Assembly (NCBI GenBank): GCA_034769895.1
Contig: CM068367.1
Span: forward strand, 125,463,927-125,527,926
Direction: 5' to 3'
Origin: Magicicada septendecula
Lineage: Eukaryota; Arthropoda; Insecta; Hemiptera; Cicadidae
DNA length: 64,000 bases
Shown here: one piece after another, positions 12,815-25,500 of the stretch
Numbering within the stretch: the first letter of the stretch is position 1
Layout of the letters: each line of letters begins with the position of its first letter
Made by a program: the position numbers and the translations under genes
The notes under the pieces: generated by a model
The model's input: only the letters and a program-made list of their open reading frames with translations
Database searches by the model: none
What the model was told of the DNA's origin: nothing

Positions 12815-13057
12815 TTAATTATGTCTTTTCCTTCTCTCCTTCTTTAAGTACGGGTAAGTTGGTAAATATACGTTGACTTGGCTATTGGAAATAAATTTAT
12901 ATTTTACATATATACTTTTGCCTTTGGTGGAAGGTGTCCTTCTCGTAATTTGTACTATCCCATTATTCCCTTTATTATGATTTTCAACTATATTATCCCT
13001 CTCTTCTAACAATTCCTCCCTAATATCTCTGAGATAATTATTTGTTCTCAATGTCAT
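12815..13057 (-). CDS. Short conserved ORF downstream of gag, U3
   Basis: An 80-aa frame with the same sequence as in U1 and U2. Function unknown. Confidence 0.4.
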   Translation of the reverse strand: MTLRTNNYLRDIREELLEERDNIVENHNKGNNGIVQITRRTPSTKGKSIYVKYKFISNSQVNVYLPTYPYLKKERRKRHN

Positions 13058-13145
13058 TGTCCTGTCTTCGTCCTGTCTATTTTTTCGTCCAGTTACCCCA
13101 TAATATGGATCAGTGAAGGGCTGTCTTCCTTTTTCACTGCCGCGT

Positions 13146-15068
13146 CTAGTTTAAATGAGCACCTGTCTCATTTGCCCAGTCTCCCAGAACATTGGGTTGC
13201 TGACTTGTTTGTGGTTCCTGTCTAACCTCTGGGTTACCACTAATAGGTCGGCTATTTGTTGTATTACTTTGGTTACCTTGCGTCTGCTGTGGGTAATACA
13301 CGTAAGTCGGTAAATTGTGTTGGTATGGTTGTTGACTATTGGCCATCGTATAGTTTACCTGGGGTCTGTACTCCTGATTCCTTCTATCACCTCCCCCTTG
13401 ATTGCCTCCGTTCCGATAATTATTTCCCTGACTATAATTATTCCCTCTATAATTATTGCCGCGATAACTATTTCCTTGATTATAATTTCTATGTTAATTA
13501 TTTTCGGGGTAATTATTTCGGTTTGGTCCCGGATTGTTACGGTTATTCGGACCTTGATTATTATTATTTCGGCTATTTACTGGGGTGTTATTGTTCTGGT
13601 TGTTCGGGTTAAAATTATTACCATTTCCGCTTCCATTCCGATTTGGCCCGTTGTTACTATTATAATAGTCTACCTTACGACTGGGGGGTTGGTAGTCTTG
13701 AAATTTTTCTGCAGACTCGCAGTTCTCTAATAGCTTAGCTAGGTCAGTAATTTTACTAAGTTGCTGGCATAATTGGGCATCTTTAATACCGTAGCTATAG
13801 TGTCCAGCTAACTGTCTCACCAAACATTCTTCCGGGATTGGCGGTATTAACTTTCGTGCCAAACATATCTTTCCCAGGAAATATGATGTTGGGGATTGTC
13901 CCTTCGACGCATCATATTTCCCATAAAATATGTCCATTCTCACTTTGTTTTGCGCTGTTTCTGACCAATATTTTTCTTTGAATTGGCGTTTGAATTCGTT
14001 CAAGTTTGTTATTTCTGGTCGTACCGCTATCCACCAATTATCCCTCGTATTTCGGAATGTTTCGTCTAACATTTCCCTTATTCTATCCCATCTTGTTTCC
14101 CTATTCCTTTCGATGAACTCTTCCATCCTCTCCAAAAATTCCATAGGGTTCCGGCATTAATTTTGGAAGTTAATTACCTCCCTATTTTCGCTATGACACG
14201 TATGGGTATTCAACATCGGTGTGTCCCTCAGCGCTTCTAATCTCTCCTGCAGGTTTTTCTCCCTCTGGTCAATTTCCTGTATAATATTTCTATTAGTTTT
14301 TATCTGCTCGTCTAATCTATTTTCTATGTCATACGTTTTTTGTATTCTCTCGCTAACGTCTTTCCGGACTTCTCCTACCTCCTGCATGATTTCGTCTTGG
14401 TTTTGCCTTACCTTATTATCGAGAGTTCGAACATCTTGTTTCGTCTCTACGGTTCGCTTCTCTATAGTTTCAAAACGGGTATTATTTCCTTCCTGCAATC
14501 TTTCTAACTGTTTCGCCATTGTCTCGACCCTCCTGTCACTGTCGACTTTACTATCATTGATTTTTTGGTTTACCGTCTCATAATTTGCACTAATTTCCTT
14601 TTTCAGGGACTCTATACTTTTTTTATTTTCCTCCTGAAATAGCTCCAGCTTTTTCCCATTGTCATTGACCTTATCGGTTATATACTCCCTTAAAGATTCT
14701 ATTTTTTTTTTGTCCAATTCCTTATTATTATCCTCCTTATTTTCCTGTCTATTTCTATTATTATCCTCCTTCAGGGATTCTGTATTTTTGTTCATTGTTT
14801 CTTCCGTTCTTTGGAACATCATCGTTATTGCGTTCATGTCGACGCTCCCTGTTATTTTTTCTGGTTCGGGTTTCTCTGTTTGGTCTCCCATTTGTATGGG
14901 TCTTTCTCCCGCTTGTTCCTCTGATTCATCTCCTGTTTGCATGGGGTTTTCCATTTCTAGTGTGGGCGGTTCTATTTCTATTTCCTCGACTTGGACTGCC
15001 TCCCCATCTTCCACACTTAATTCGGGTTCTACATTTTTCTTCACCTTCTTTCCTTTTGGTTGTGGCAT
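13146..15068 (-). pseudogene. gag-like gene, U3 (fossil, broken)
   Basis: Short coiled-coil form and near-identical to the U2 gag. It looks broken, with about two breaks. Near the gene start it shares a private variant (MENPMQ instead of MEKPMQ) with U4 rather than U2, which places a duplication boundary inside or near this gene. Confidence 0.8.
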
Positions 15069-15188
15069 CTTGATTTGTTGATAGTTGCCGGGTTTGTACC
15101 TTTCCTTTCAAGCCTCACTAGTTGGGCTACCAATTTGTAACGAAAAGATATTGTATGTGTTTATGTTGTTTTGTGTTGTGATGTCGGG

Positions 15189-18100
15189 TGTTACACTCCG
15201 CGCACTTGTAATACTTACTAATTGCTGGTTCTCTGCGACGATGTTGTCCTGCAAACACAGCTTATGCTAATATGTGTATGTGGCCATCACTTGGATATTT
15301 GTTCCAAGAAATTATTATTATTAAAAATTGATTTTTTAGTTGTTAAATTAATTATATAAAAAAATGTGAATAAGACAGTTTGAATTATAAATAACGTATG
15401 TTTAATGATCTTTCTTTTCATAAAAATCGTCTGAAGGACTAACACTCAAATTAAACAAAATTGCAGAGTTACAAACAAGTTATTGACAAGGTTTTTATTG
15501 ATCATCGGCTGATAAAAATTTTATTGCTCAGTTGAATAGCATGAATTAATATATGAAAAAACTTTATACTCAGGACGTGACTCCTTTGAACTATTAAGAC
15601 AAATCAGTGGGATGCTTTACAAAAATTGTGTGATTTGAAGGTGTTTGACATGTGTAGTACAACTGTGTGACAAGGATACCAGGTAAAAATGATTTTAACT
15701 TTTGAACAACTCACGTTCCGGTGGGTAAGTATTTCCTTCACTGGACACTGTTCTTGGGGACGATTCTAATCTTGCGCCTCTTCGTGTTTACGTTCCTCAC
15801 GCACTGGTAACTATTTATAAGTCGAATTACGGTTTTAAAACTCCGCACGATTGAAATAAACTTCGTACTGTTTCTATGCTTTGAATTCTGGCGGCAGCGA
15901 ACAGCTGACTGCGTGGTTTCTCTATTCTGCCGTCTCAGCGCTAGTTCCAAACTCAATGTAGAAGGCTCGTGTCAGTAAATTGTTTGGGAATTTTGTCAAA
16001 GTCGGTTTATCTTAGCAAATACCAGCAAAATTAATTTTCTCTATTAAAATCGGTCCTTTTCAGGGCCGCTGGATATCTGGCTGTGTGTGTTTCTATTAAA
16101 TATGGCGTGTTGCTGCTCTATTCAACAACACGTTAGCGCTTAGCGTTATACTCCTTATATAGGTTAAGTCAGTCTTTTGTCATGTACGGGAAAAAGCCTT
16201 TCTGTGTTGTCGGGTTGAATTCTTGTTCTTCGACTTCGCCTTGGACGAGATGATCGGATTCGTAGGTGATGTGTCTCTTGTGGATTTAAAGCATAAAGTG
16301 TTTTTTGTGTCAAATTTCGTCTTCCTTTTATACTCTGTGAGGGTCATTGTTTTAATTTTTAAACATGAACTTCCGGTATTTTTGAGTAAAATTTTCTTCT
16401 GGAACGTTCGAGAATATGCAAATAGAACATCATAGAACAAATTTGACTTCCGTAGAAGCTTTAGAACAAAAACTTCTTATTCTTCATACTAAAGGATATT
16501 ACTGAAAATGTTCTGGTATTTGTCAAACAATTTTACAGAACTACTTACAATCTGCATGCCATTATTATTTTTGGATTCTCTGCTTTCAACTGAATAAAAT
16601 GATACCATACACGATTGGTTTTGAACAAATTAAATCTAATAAATTAACATAAAATACAATTCTTTATTACCTTGTAGTGTTTGCACAAAATTATAATTTT
16701 CTAATTATTAAAATGTTATGAAGTTGCTTGGTTCTTGCTATAACATTAATACATAACATAATTATCTTTACATAACAAAATGATCAAATATTAAAACATA
16801 TAACATATAAATAAGTTCATTTTTGTGTAGGCATTACATATGGCCTAGGTTTTTTGTCACTGGTTTTTTATAATAATTTGTCTTTTTCGGTATTATATAT
16901 GGGATTTTTTGGGTATTTACTTAGAGTTTGTTATATTGTTTATCTTTGGGAATACCTGGTGTATCCTAATACATTTTATTTTTATTGTAATATTACTTAG
17001 CATCTCACTGTTTTGCACAGATGAGTTATTTTCTTGGTGTGACAATTTTCACTTTTATATTTAAAAATTCTCTATGAATTAAGCTTGTCTTCAATTGAGC
17101 AAGTATGTTTCCATTGTACATTATAGGATTGTACCTTTTTCCTTTATTTTTGTCTAATATTCTACAATTATTCTGTCCAATATGACTATTTTTGTGATTG
17201 TTTTTTGGCCTCAGCCTGGTACGGTATAGGTAAATAGTTTCATAACTTGACTGTTCAAGTGTTTTAGGTGGTCATATATATGAGTATAGTTACTTCATAT
17301 TGTGTTTCATTTTTAGAATACAATTTTGTTGCATTTTGACAACATTAAATTCATAAATATTACAATTTTATATGTTCATCACATGTTTTCAGTTTAACAC
17401 TGTTTTTGATTATTTTAATTGATTTCTAATCAATTTACAGCTTTCTCTATTTAAAATATTAAAATAATTTGTTTGTCTTGTGACGATTTTATTAAATAAA
17501 AATATGTTATTTAATTAAGTTGAGAATATATAAGCGGAGAAATGTTAAATTCTTAATAAAATCTCACATTGTAAACTAAATCTTATGGCAATCATTTAAT
17601 AATAATAATATTTAATATAAGTCGAATAATAAAATTAAATTGGAATTGAATTGTACAGAAAGGGTAAAGCTTATTAATAATTCCTGCATAAACAGGAATA
17701 GACCAGAATTAACTTGTTTTCTGACCCCTAAATAAACTAAGTATTATTGTAAATTTGTTATTATTTAAATAATTAAGTAAGACCATTGTTACGTACTTTG
17801 ATAACTTCTGCAACTAAGAATATCACGATTTAATTATTTAATCAACCGTAGTCCTTTAATTAAAATTAGAAACACGGAACTACTTTTATGTTGCCTAGTA
17901 ATTGTCTTGAGATTACTACGCTTCCCTTAACTATTTTCTGCCACTTGGAATGGAGCGCTCACGCCGTAAGCAGCGTAAAGCGTTGTTTCGCTACGTGAAT
18001 GTAAAAATGTGAAAATCTTGATACAATGACTAGTTAAATAAGTAAAGTTGTGTGGTGATGACATCTCTCTATATTATAAAATAACGGACTATGTAAATAA

Positions 18101-20097
18101 TACAGTATTACAACCAAGAAGGTGATAGTAAACTAATCTATCATCATGTGACGTGTATAACAGTGAAACAAACTTTCTATCTATGTGTTCAAACTACAAG
18201 AATTACTAAGAATAACTACAGTCGCCTGAGATGAATGTACCACACCAGGAATGTTTCCACATACTTCTAGAACTTCACCACCACAGTATGATAATGTAAC
18301 GACTGAACTTCAAGAAACATCAGGAGGACCGAAGAACTAATTCTGCAGCAACTTCAGGAAACACACAGGTGACATGGAGGCTTGTCTTCCATGGTTAAGA
18401 GTTACAAAATTATAAACCCCAAAAGACAATTTAAATTATCATATTAAAGACTTTAAAAATTATGCTTTAAATGTAATAACATTAAAGACTTTAGAAAACT
18501 GACATTATAGGTAACATGTAATCTAATATTTGTTGTTTTAGAAGATTAATAAAAAACCATTCTTCAAATGGTTAGAGTTTCAATATTGTACATGGCAAGG
18601 TGACCATGATTCATTTAATATATTTGATCCCGGATCCGTGGAATTAATTAAAAAGGATGTACATCATATTTTGAGGCCCCTTTGTAAAGTAGTAATTTAT
18701 ATATTTAATAATATAGTAAACTATATTGTTTGAGAATTTTCAATAGAGAACTTAATCACAAAATGTAATAAAGAGATGTCATCTAAGTACCGAGTAAAAT
18801 GAGTGCATAAATCAACAGTCTCCCCTTCCTAATATCCTGCTATATAAATTGTTTTTTTGTTGTGATTATTTTCAGTGCTTCACAACGAAGGCAGCCTGTA
18901 TAATTGGCACTTCCAATTATTACTGGTTCCCTAAGTTATAACTCAAGAGATGAGGTTATAGTCTTTGTCTAATTGACATTTACATATAGTTTTTATATTA
19001 ATTTTATAATAATTAATTTTCACATAAAATCTGAGTGATTGGTCTCAACTCCAAAACCTTGGTTTTTTGTCATAACATTTATATATTTTTTATTTTAACT
19101 TACATCCTTTTTAATGATGTGTTCCAATCATTTAATACATTTATTTTATTTATATTATAAAGTATAATAATAGATCTTGTCCATTAATTCACAATAAATA
19201 GTTTTTTTATACCCTATTCAGAGTTACATTTCTTAATATGTCATGACCTCATTTTGGTCATTTCTGAGATTATCTGTTTCTCTTATAGTACATTATCAGT
19301 TTTACACTGTTCTTCACTTAAACAATATATGGGGTTTGAGTCTTGGTCATAGTCTTTGTCGTTTTTTCATGTTAATGATATTAATTATCGGACAATATTA
19401 CAAAATTTTTTTGATTACTTGGGTTCGATACTGTTCATCTCACTTTCATCTTATGATAATTTGCTTTGCAATTAGTTTCCTTTATGGAACATTCTGTGAC
19501 GTTACATATGCCTGCCCGTTAAAATTGATAATTTGGGAAAAATCTTTCTTTAGTTTTGATGAAATTATCATTTCTATATTAACCTTTTATTATCTTCCTT
19601 ATATTTCATTCTTTTATCTTATAATTAGATTCCTGTACTACTCCTTTAATATATTAATCCATCTCATTATCCATGTCTCAATCTTTACCATATCTCCTTT
19701 TCCTTTCCTTTATCTTGATGTTAATTATTTAATCTTTGATATAACTCCCTAACAATTCCCTAACTTTTATAGCGGGTTCGGAGTCAGAGGGGCCCCATTG
19801 GCAATCCAATCTCCGCCGTTCCCTAACTATAACTACTGAAATCAGAGGAAACACATCTCTGTCCAGAAAATATATAAGACGTACTTATAATTGCACTTTC
19901 GCAACAAATAATAATAACAATAAAATATAATATTCAAAGATCATAGGCTCCTACAAATAAATTCTCTTTCTTAATCTCTTCTGATTATTTCTCTATTATA
20001 TTAATATACTGTTCTCCGCAGGTAAAATTATCTTTTAAAATCATTCAATGTCAATAGCTATATTTATAAATTCATCATTACCTCCTTATGTAACACA
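15189..20097 (-). repeat. Candidate long LTR between U3 and U4 gag genes, with insertion
   Basis: Same end motifs as the other candidate LTRs but 4,909 bases long because it contains the 1,481-bp insertion. The minus-strand TATA box is at 16153-16161. Confidence 0.45.
17480..18960. mobile_element. 1.48-kb insertion in U3, LTR-like or unclassified
   Basis: This segment is absent from the same place in U1, U2 and U5-U8. It is flanked by GTCTT at 17475-17479 and 18961-18965, while uninterrupted units have the word once, so a 4- or 5-bp target duplication is supported. It starts (T)GTGACGATTTTATT and ends GATGAGGTTATA, without terminal inverted repeats. There is no ORF of note. A TATATAAG lies near the left end and several AATAAA-like words occur inside. 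A short target duplication and a TGTGACG start suggest a solo LTR or small LTR-derived element, but the far end does not finish in CA. Family unknown. Confidence 0.6.
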
Positions 20098-20207
20098 CTG
20101 TTTCCTTTTTTTTCCATTTATCGTTTCCTTTTAGTATCAATTATATGACAGTATTTCTCCTCCTTAGTAATATCAATTGTTATTTGATTGTTCAATAATT
20201 TATTTAA

Positions 20208-20450
20208 TTAATTATGTCTTTTCCTTCTCTCCTTCTTTAAGTACGGGTAAGTTGGTAAATATACGTTGACTTGGCTATTGGAAATAAATTTATATTTTAC
20301 ATATATACTTTTGCCTTTGGTGGAAGGTGTCCTTCTCGTAATTTGTACTATCCCATTATTCCCTTTATTATGATTTTCAACTATATTATCCCTCTCTTCT
20401 AACAATTCCTCCCTAATATCTCTGAGATAATTATTTGTTCTCAATGTCAT
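20208..20450 (-). CDS. Short conserved ORF downstream of gag, U4
   Basis: An 80-aa frame with the same sequence as in U1. Function unknown. Confidence 0.4.
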   Translation of the reverse strand: MTLRTNNYLRDIREELLEERDNIVENHNKGNNGIVQITRRTPSTKGKSIYVKYKFISNSQVNVYLPTYPYLKKERRKRHN

Positions 20451-20538
20451 TGTCCTGTCTTCGTCCTGTCTATTTTTTCGTCCAGTTACCCCATAATATG
20501 GATCAGTGAAGGGCTGTCTTCCTTTTTCACTGCCGCGT

Positions 20539-22461
20539 CTAGTTTAAATGAGCACCTGTCTCATTTGCCCAGTCTCCCAGAACATTGGGTTGCTGACTTG
20601 TTTGTGGTTCCTGTCTAACCTCTGGGTTACCACTAATAGGTCGGCTATTTGTTGTATTACTTTGGTTACCTTGCGTCTGCTGTGGGTAATACACGTAAGT
20701 CGGTAAATTGTGTTGGTATGGTTGTTGACTATTGGCCATTGTATAGTTTACCTGGGGTCTGTACTCCTGATTCCTTCTATCACCTCCCCCTTGATTGCCT
20801 CCGTTCCGATAATTATTTCCCTGACTATAATTATTCCCTCTATAATTACTGCCGCGATAACTATTTCCTTGATTATAATTTCTATGGTAATTATTTTCGG
20901 GGTAATTATTTCGGTTTGGTCCCGGATTGTTACGGTTATTCGGACCTTGATTATTATTATTTCGGCTATTTACTGGGGTGTTATTGTTCTGGTTGTTCGG
21001 GTTAAAATTATTACCATTTCCGCTTCCATTCCGATTTGGCCCGTTGTTACTATTATAATAGTCTACCTTACGACTGGGGGGTTGGTAGTCTTGAAATTTT
21101 CCTGCAGACTCGCAGTTCTCTAATAGCTTAGCTAGGTCAGTAATTTTACTAAGTTGCTGGCATAATTGGCATCTTAAATACCGTAGCTATAGTGTCCAGC
21201 TAACTGTCTCACCAAACATTCTTCCGGGATTGGCGGTATTAACTTTCGTGCCAAACATATCTTTCCCAGGAAATATGATGTTGGGGATTGTCCCTTCGAC
21301 GCATCATATTTCCCATAAAATATGTCCATTCTCACTTTGTTTTGCGCTGTTTCTGACCAATATTTTTCTTTGAATTGGCGTTTGAATTCGTTCAAGTTTG
21401 TTATTTCGGGTCGTACCGCTATCCACCAATTATCCCTCGTATTTCGGAATGTTTCGTCTAACATTTCCCTTATTCTATCCCATCTTGTTTCCCTATTCCT
21501 TTCGATGAACTCTTCCATCCTCTCCAAAAATTCCATAGGGTTCCGGCGATAATTTTGAAAGTTAATTACCTCCCTATTTTCGCTATGACACGTATGGGTA
21601 TTCAATATCGGTGTGTCCCTCAGCGCTTCTAATCTCTCCTGCAGGTTTTTCTCCCTCTGGTCAATTTCCTGTATAATATTTCTATTAGTTTTTATCTGCT
21701 CGTTTAATCTATTTTCTATGTCATACGTTTTTTGTATTCTCTCGCTAACGTCTTTCCGGACTTCTCCTACCTCCTGCATGATTTCGTCTTGGTTTTGCCT
21801 TACCTTATTATCGAGAGTTCGAACATCTTGTTTCGTCTCTACGGTTCGCTTCTCTATAGTTTCAAAACGGGTATTATTTCCTTCCTGCAATCTTTCTAAC
21901 TGTTTCGCCATTGTCTCGACCCTCCTGTCACTGTCGACTTTACTATCATTGATTTTTTGGTTTACCGTCTCATAATTTGCACTAATTTCCTTTTTCAGGG
22001 ACTCTATACTTTTTTTATTTTCCTCCTGAAATAGCTCCAGCTTTTTCCCATTGTCATTGACCTTATCGGTTATATACTCCCTTAAAGATTCTATTTTTTT
22101 TTTTGTCCAATTCCTTATTATTATCCTCCTTATTTTCCTGTCTATTTCTATTATTATCCTCCTTCAGGGATTCTGTATTTTTGTTCATTGTTTCTTCCGT
22201 TCTTTGGAACATCATCGTTATTGCGTTCATGTCGACGCTCCCTGTTATTTTTTCTGGTTCGGGTTTCTCTGTTTGGTCTCCCATTTGTATGGGTCTTTCT
22301 CCCGCTTGTTCCTCTGATTCATCTCCTGTTTGCATGGGGTTTTCCATTTCTAGTGTGGGCGGTTCTATTTCTATTTCCTCGACTTGGACTGCCTCCCCAT
22401 CTTCCACACTTAATTCGGGTTCTACATTTTTCTTCACCTTCTTTCCTTTTGGTTGTGGCAT
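20539..22461 (-). pseudogene. gag-like gene, U4 (fossil, broken)
   Basis: Short coiled-coil form at the N-terminal side. The gag-domain and tail portion is closer to U1 and U5, making the gene a mosaic. It looks broken, with about three breaks. Confidence 0.8.
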
Positions 22462-22581
22462 CTTGATTTGTTGATAGTTGCCGGGTTTGTACCTTTCCTT
22501 TCAAGCCTCACTAGTTGGGCTACCAATTTGTAACGAAAAGATATTGTATGTGTTTATGTTGTTTTGTGTTGTGATGTCGGG

Positions 22582-25500
22582 TGTTACACTCCGCGCACTT
22601 GTAATACTTACTAATTGCTGGTTCTCTGCGACGATGTTGTCCTGCAAACACAGCTTATGCTAATATGTGTATGTGGCCATCACTTGGATATTTGTTCCAA
22701 GAAATTATTATTATTAAAAATTGATTTTTTAGTTGTTAAATTAATTATATAAAAAAATGTGAATAAGACAGTTTGAATTATAAATAACGTATGTTTAATG
22801 ATCTTTCTTTTCATAAAAATCGTCTGAAGGACTAACACTCAAATTAAACAAAATTGCAGAGTTACAAACAAGTTATTGACAAGGTTTTTATTGATCATCG
22901 GCTGATAAAAATTTTATTGCTCAGTTGAATAGCATGAATTAATATATGAAAAAACTTTATACTCAGGACGTGACTCCTTTGAACTATTAAGACAAATCAG
23001 TGGGATGCTTTACAAAAATTGTGTGATTTGAAGGTGTTTGACATGTGTAGTACAACTGTGTGACAAGGATACCAGGTAAAAATGATTTTAACTTTTGAAC
23101 AACTCACGTTCCGGTGGGTAAGTATTTCCTTCACTGGACACTGTTCTTGGGGACGATTCTAATCTTGCGCCTCTTCGTGTTTACGTTCCTCACGCACTGG
23201 TAACTATTTATAAGTCGAATTACGGTTTTAAAACTCCGCACGATTGAAATAAACTTCGTACTGTTTCTATGCTTTGAATTCTGGCGGCAGCGAACAGCTG
23301 ACTGCGTGGTTTCTCTATTCTGCCGTCTCAGCGCTAGTTCCAAACTCAATGTAGAAGGCTCGTGTCAGTAAATTGTTTGGGAATTTTGTCAAAGTCGGTT
23401 TATCTTAGCAAATACCAGCAAAATTAATTTTCTCTATTAAAATCGGTCCTTTTCAGGGCCGCTGGATATCTGGCTGTGTGTGTTTCTATTAAATATGGCG
23501 TGTTGCTGCTCTATTCAACAACACGTTAGCGCTTAGCGTTATACTCCTTATATAGGTTAAGTCAGTCTTTTGTCATGTACGGGAAAAAGCCTTTCTGTGT
23601 TGTCGGGTTGAATTCTTGTTCTTCGACTTCGCCTTGGACGAGATGATCGGATTCGTAGGTGATGTGTCTCTTGTGGATTTAAAGCATAAAGTGTTTTTTG
23701 TGTCAAATTTCGTCTTCCTTTTATACTCTGTGAGGGTCATTGTTTTAATTTTTAAACATGAACTTCCGGTATTTTTGAGTAAAATTTTCTTCTGGAACGT
23801 TCGAGAATATGCAAATAGAACATCATAGAACAAATTTGACTTCCGTAGAAGCTTTAGAACAAAAACTTCTTATTCTTCATACTAAAGGATATTACTGAAA
23901 ATGTTCTGGTATTTGTCAAACAATTTTACAGAACTACTTACAATCTGCATGCCATTATTATTTTTGGATTCTCTGCTTTCAACTGAATAAAATGATACCA
24001 TACACGATTGGTTTTGAACAAATTAAATCTAATAAATTAACATAAAATACAATTCTTTATTACCTTGTAGTGTTTGCACAAAATTATAATTTTCTAATTA
24101 TTAAAATGTTATGAAGTTGCTTGGTTCTTGCTATAACATTAATACATAACATAATTATCTTTACATAACAAAATGATCAAATATTAAAACATATAACATA
24201 TAAATAAGTTCATTTTTGTGTAGGCATTACATATGGCCTAGGTTTTTTGTCACTGGTTTTTTATAATAATTTGTCTTTTTCGGTATTATATATGGGATTT
24301 TTTGGGTATTTACTTAGAGTTTGTTATATTGTTTATCTTTGGGAATACCTGGTGTATCCTAATACATTTTATTTTTATTGTAATATTACTTAGCATCTCA
24401 CTGTTTTGCACAGATGAGTTATTTTCTTGGTGTGACAATTTTCACTTTTATATTTAAAAATTCTCTATGAATTAAGCTTGTCTTCAATTGAGCAAGTATG
24501 TTTCCATTGTACATTATAGGATTGTACCTTTTTCCTTTATTTTTGTCTAATATTCTACAATTATTCTGTCCAATATGACTATTTTTGTGATTGTTTTTTG
24601 GCCTCAGCCTGGTACGGTATAGGTAAATAGTTTCATAACTTGACTGTTCAAGTGTTTTAGGTGGTCATATATATGAGTATAGTTACTTCATATTGTGTTT
24701 CATTTTTAGAATACAATTTTGTTGCATTTTGACAACATTAAATTCATAAATATTACAATTTTATATGTTCATCACATGTTTTCAGTTTAACACTGTTTTT
24801 GATTATTTTAATTGATTTCTAATCAATTTACAGCTTTCTCTATTTAAAATATTAAAATAATTTGTTTGTCTTGTGACGATTTTATTAAATAAAAATATGT
24901 TATTTAATTAAGTTGAGAATATATAAGCGGAGAAATGTTAAATTCTTAATAAAATCTCACATTGTAAACTAAATCTTATGGCAATCATTTAATAATAATA
25001 ATATTTAATATAAGTCGAATAATAAAATTAAATTGGAATTGAATTGTACAGAAAGGGTAAAGCTTATTAATAATTCCTGCATAAACAGGAATAGACCAGA
25101 ATTAACTTGTTTTCTGACCCCTAAATAAACTAAGTATTATTGTAAATTTGTTATTATTTAAATAATTAAGTAAGACCATTGTTACGTACTTTGATAACTT
25201 CTGCAACTAAGAATATCACGATTTAATTATTTAATCAACCGTAGTCCTTTAATTAAAATTAGAAACACGGAACTACTTTTATGTTGCCTAGTAATTGTCT
25301 TGAGATTACTACGCTTCCCTTAACTATTTTCTGCCACTTGGAATGGAGCGCTCACGCCGTAAGCAGCGTAAAGCGTTGTTTCGCTACGTGAATGTAAAAA
25401 TGTGAAAATCTTGATACAATGACTAGTTAAATAAGTAAAGTTGTGTGGTGATGACATCTCTCTATATTATAAAATAACGGACTATGTAAATAATACAGTA

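Larger units (their letters stand above)
12507..19898 (-). mobile_element. Array unit U3
   Basis: A 7,392-bp unit, the extra length being the insertion at 17480-18960 plus its short duplication and an extra ATTAAAAT just to its left. Its left half is like U2 and its right half like U4, so it looks like a crossover product. Confidence 0.85.
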
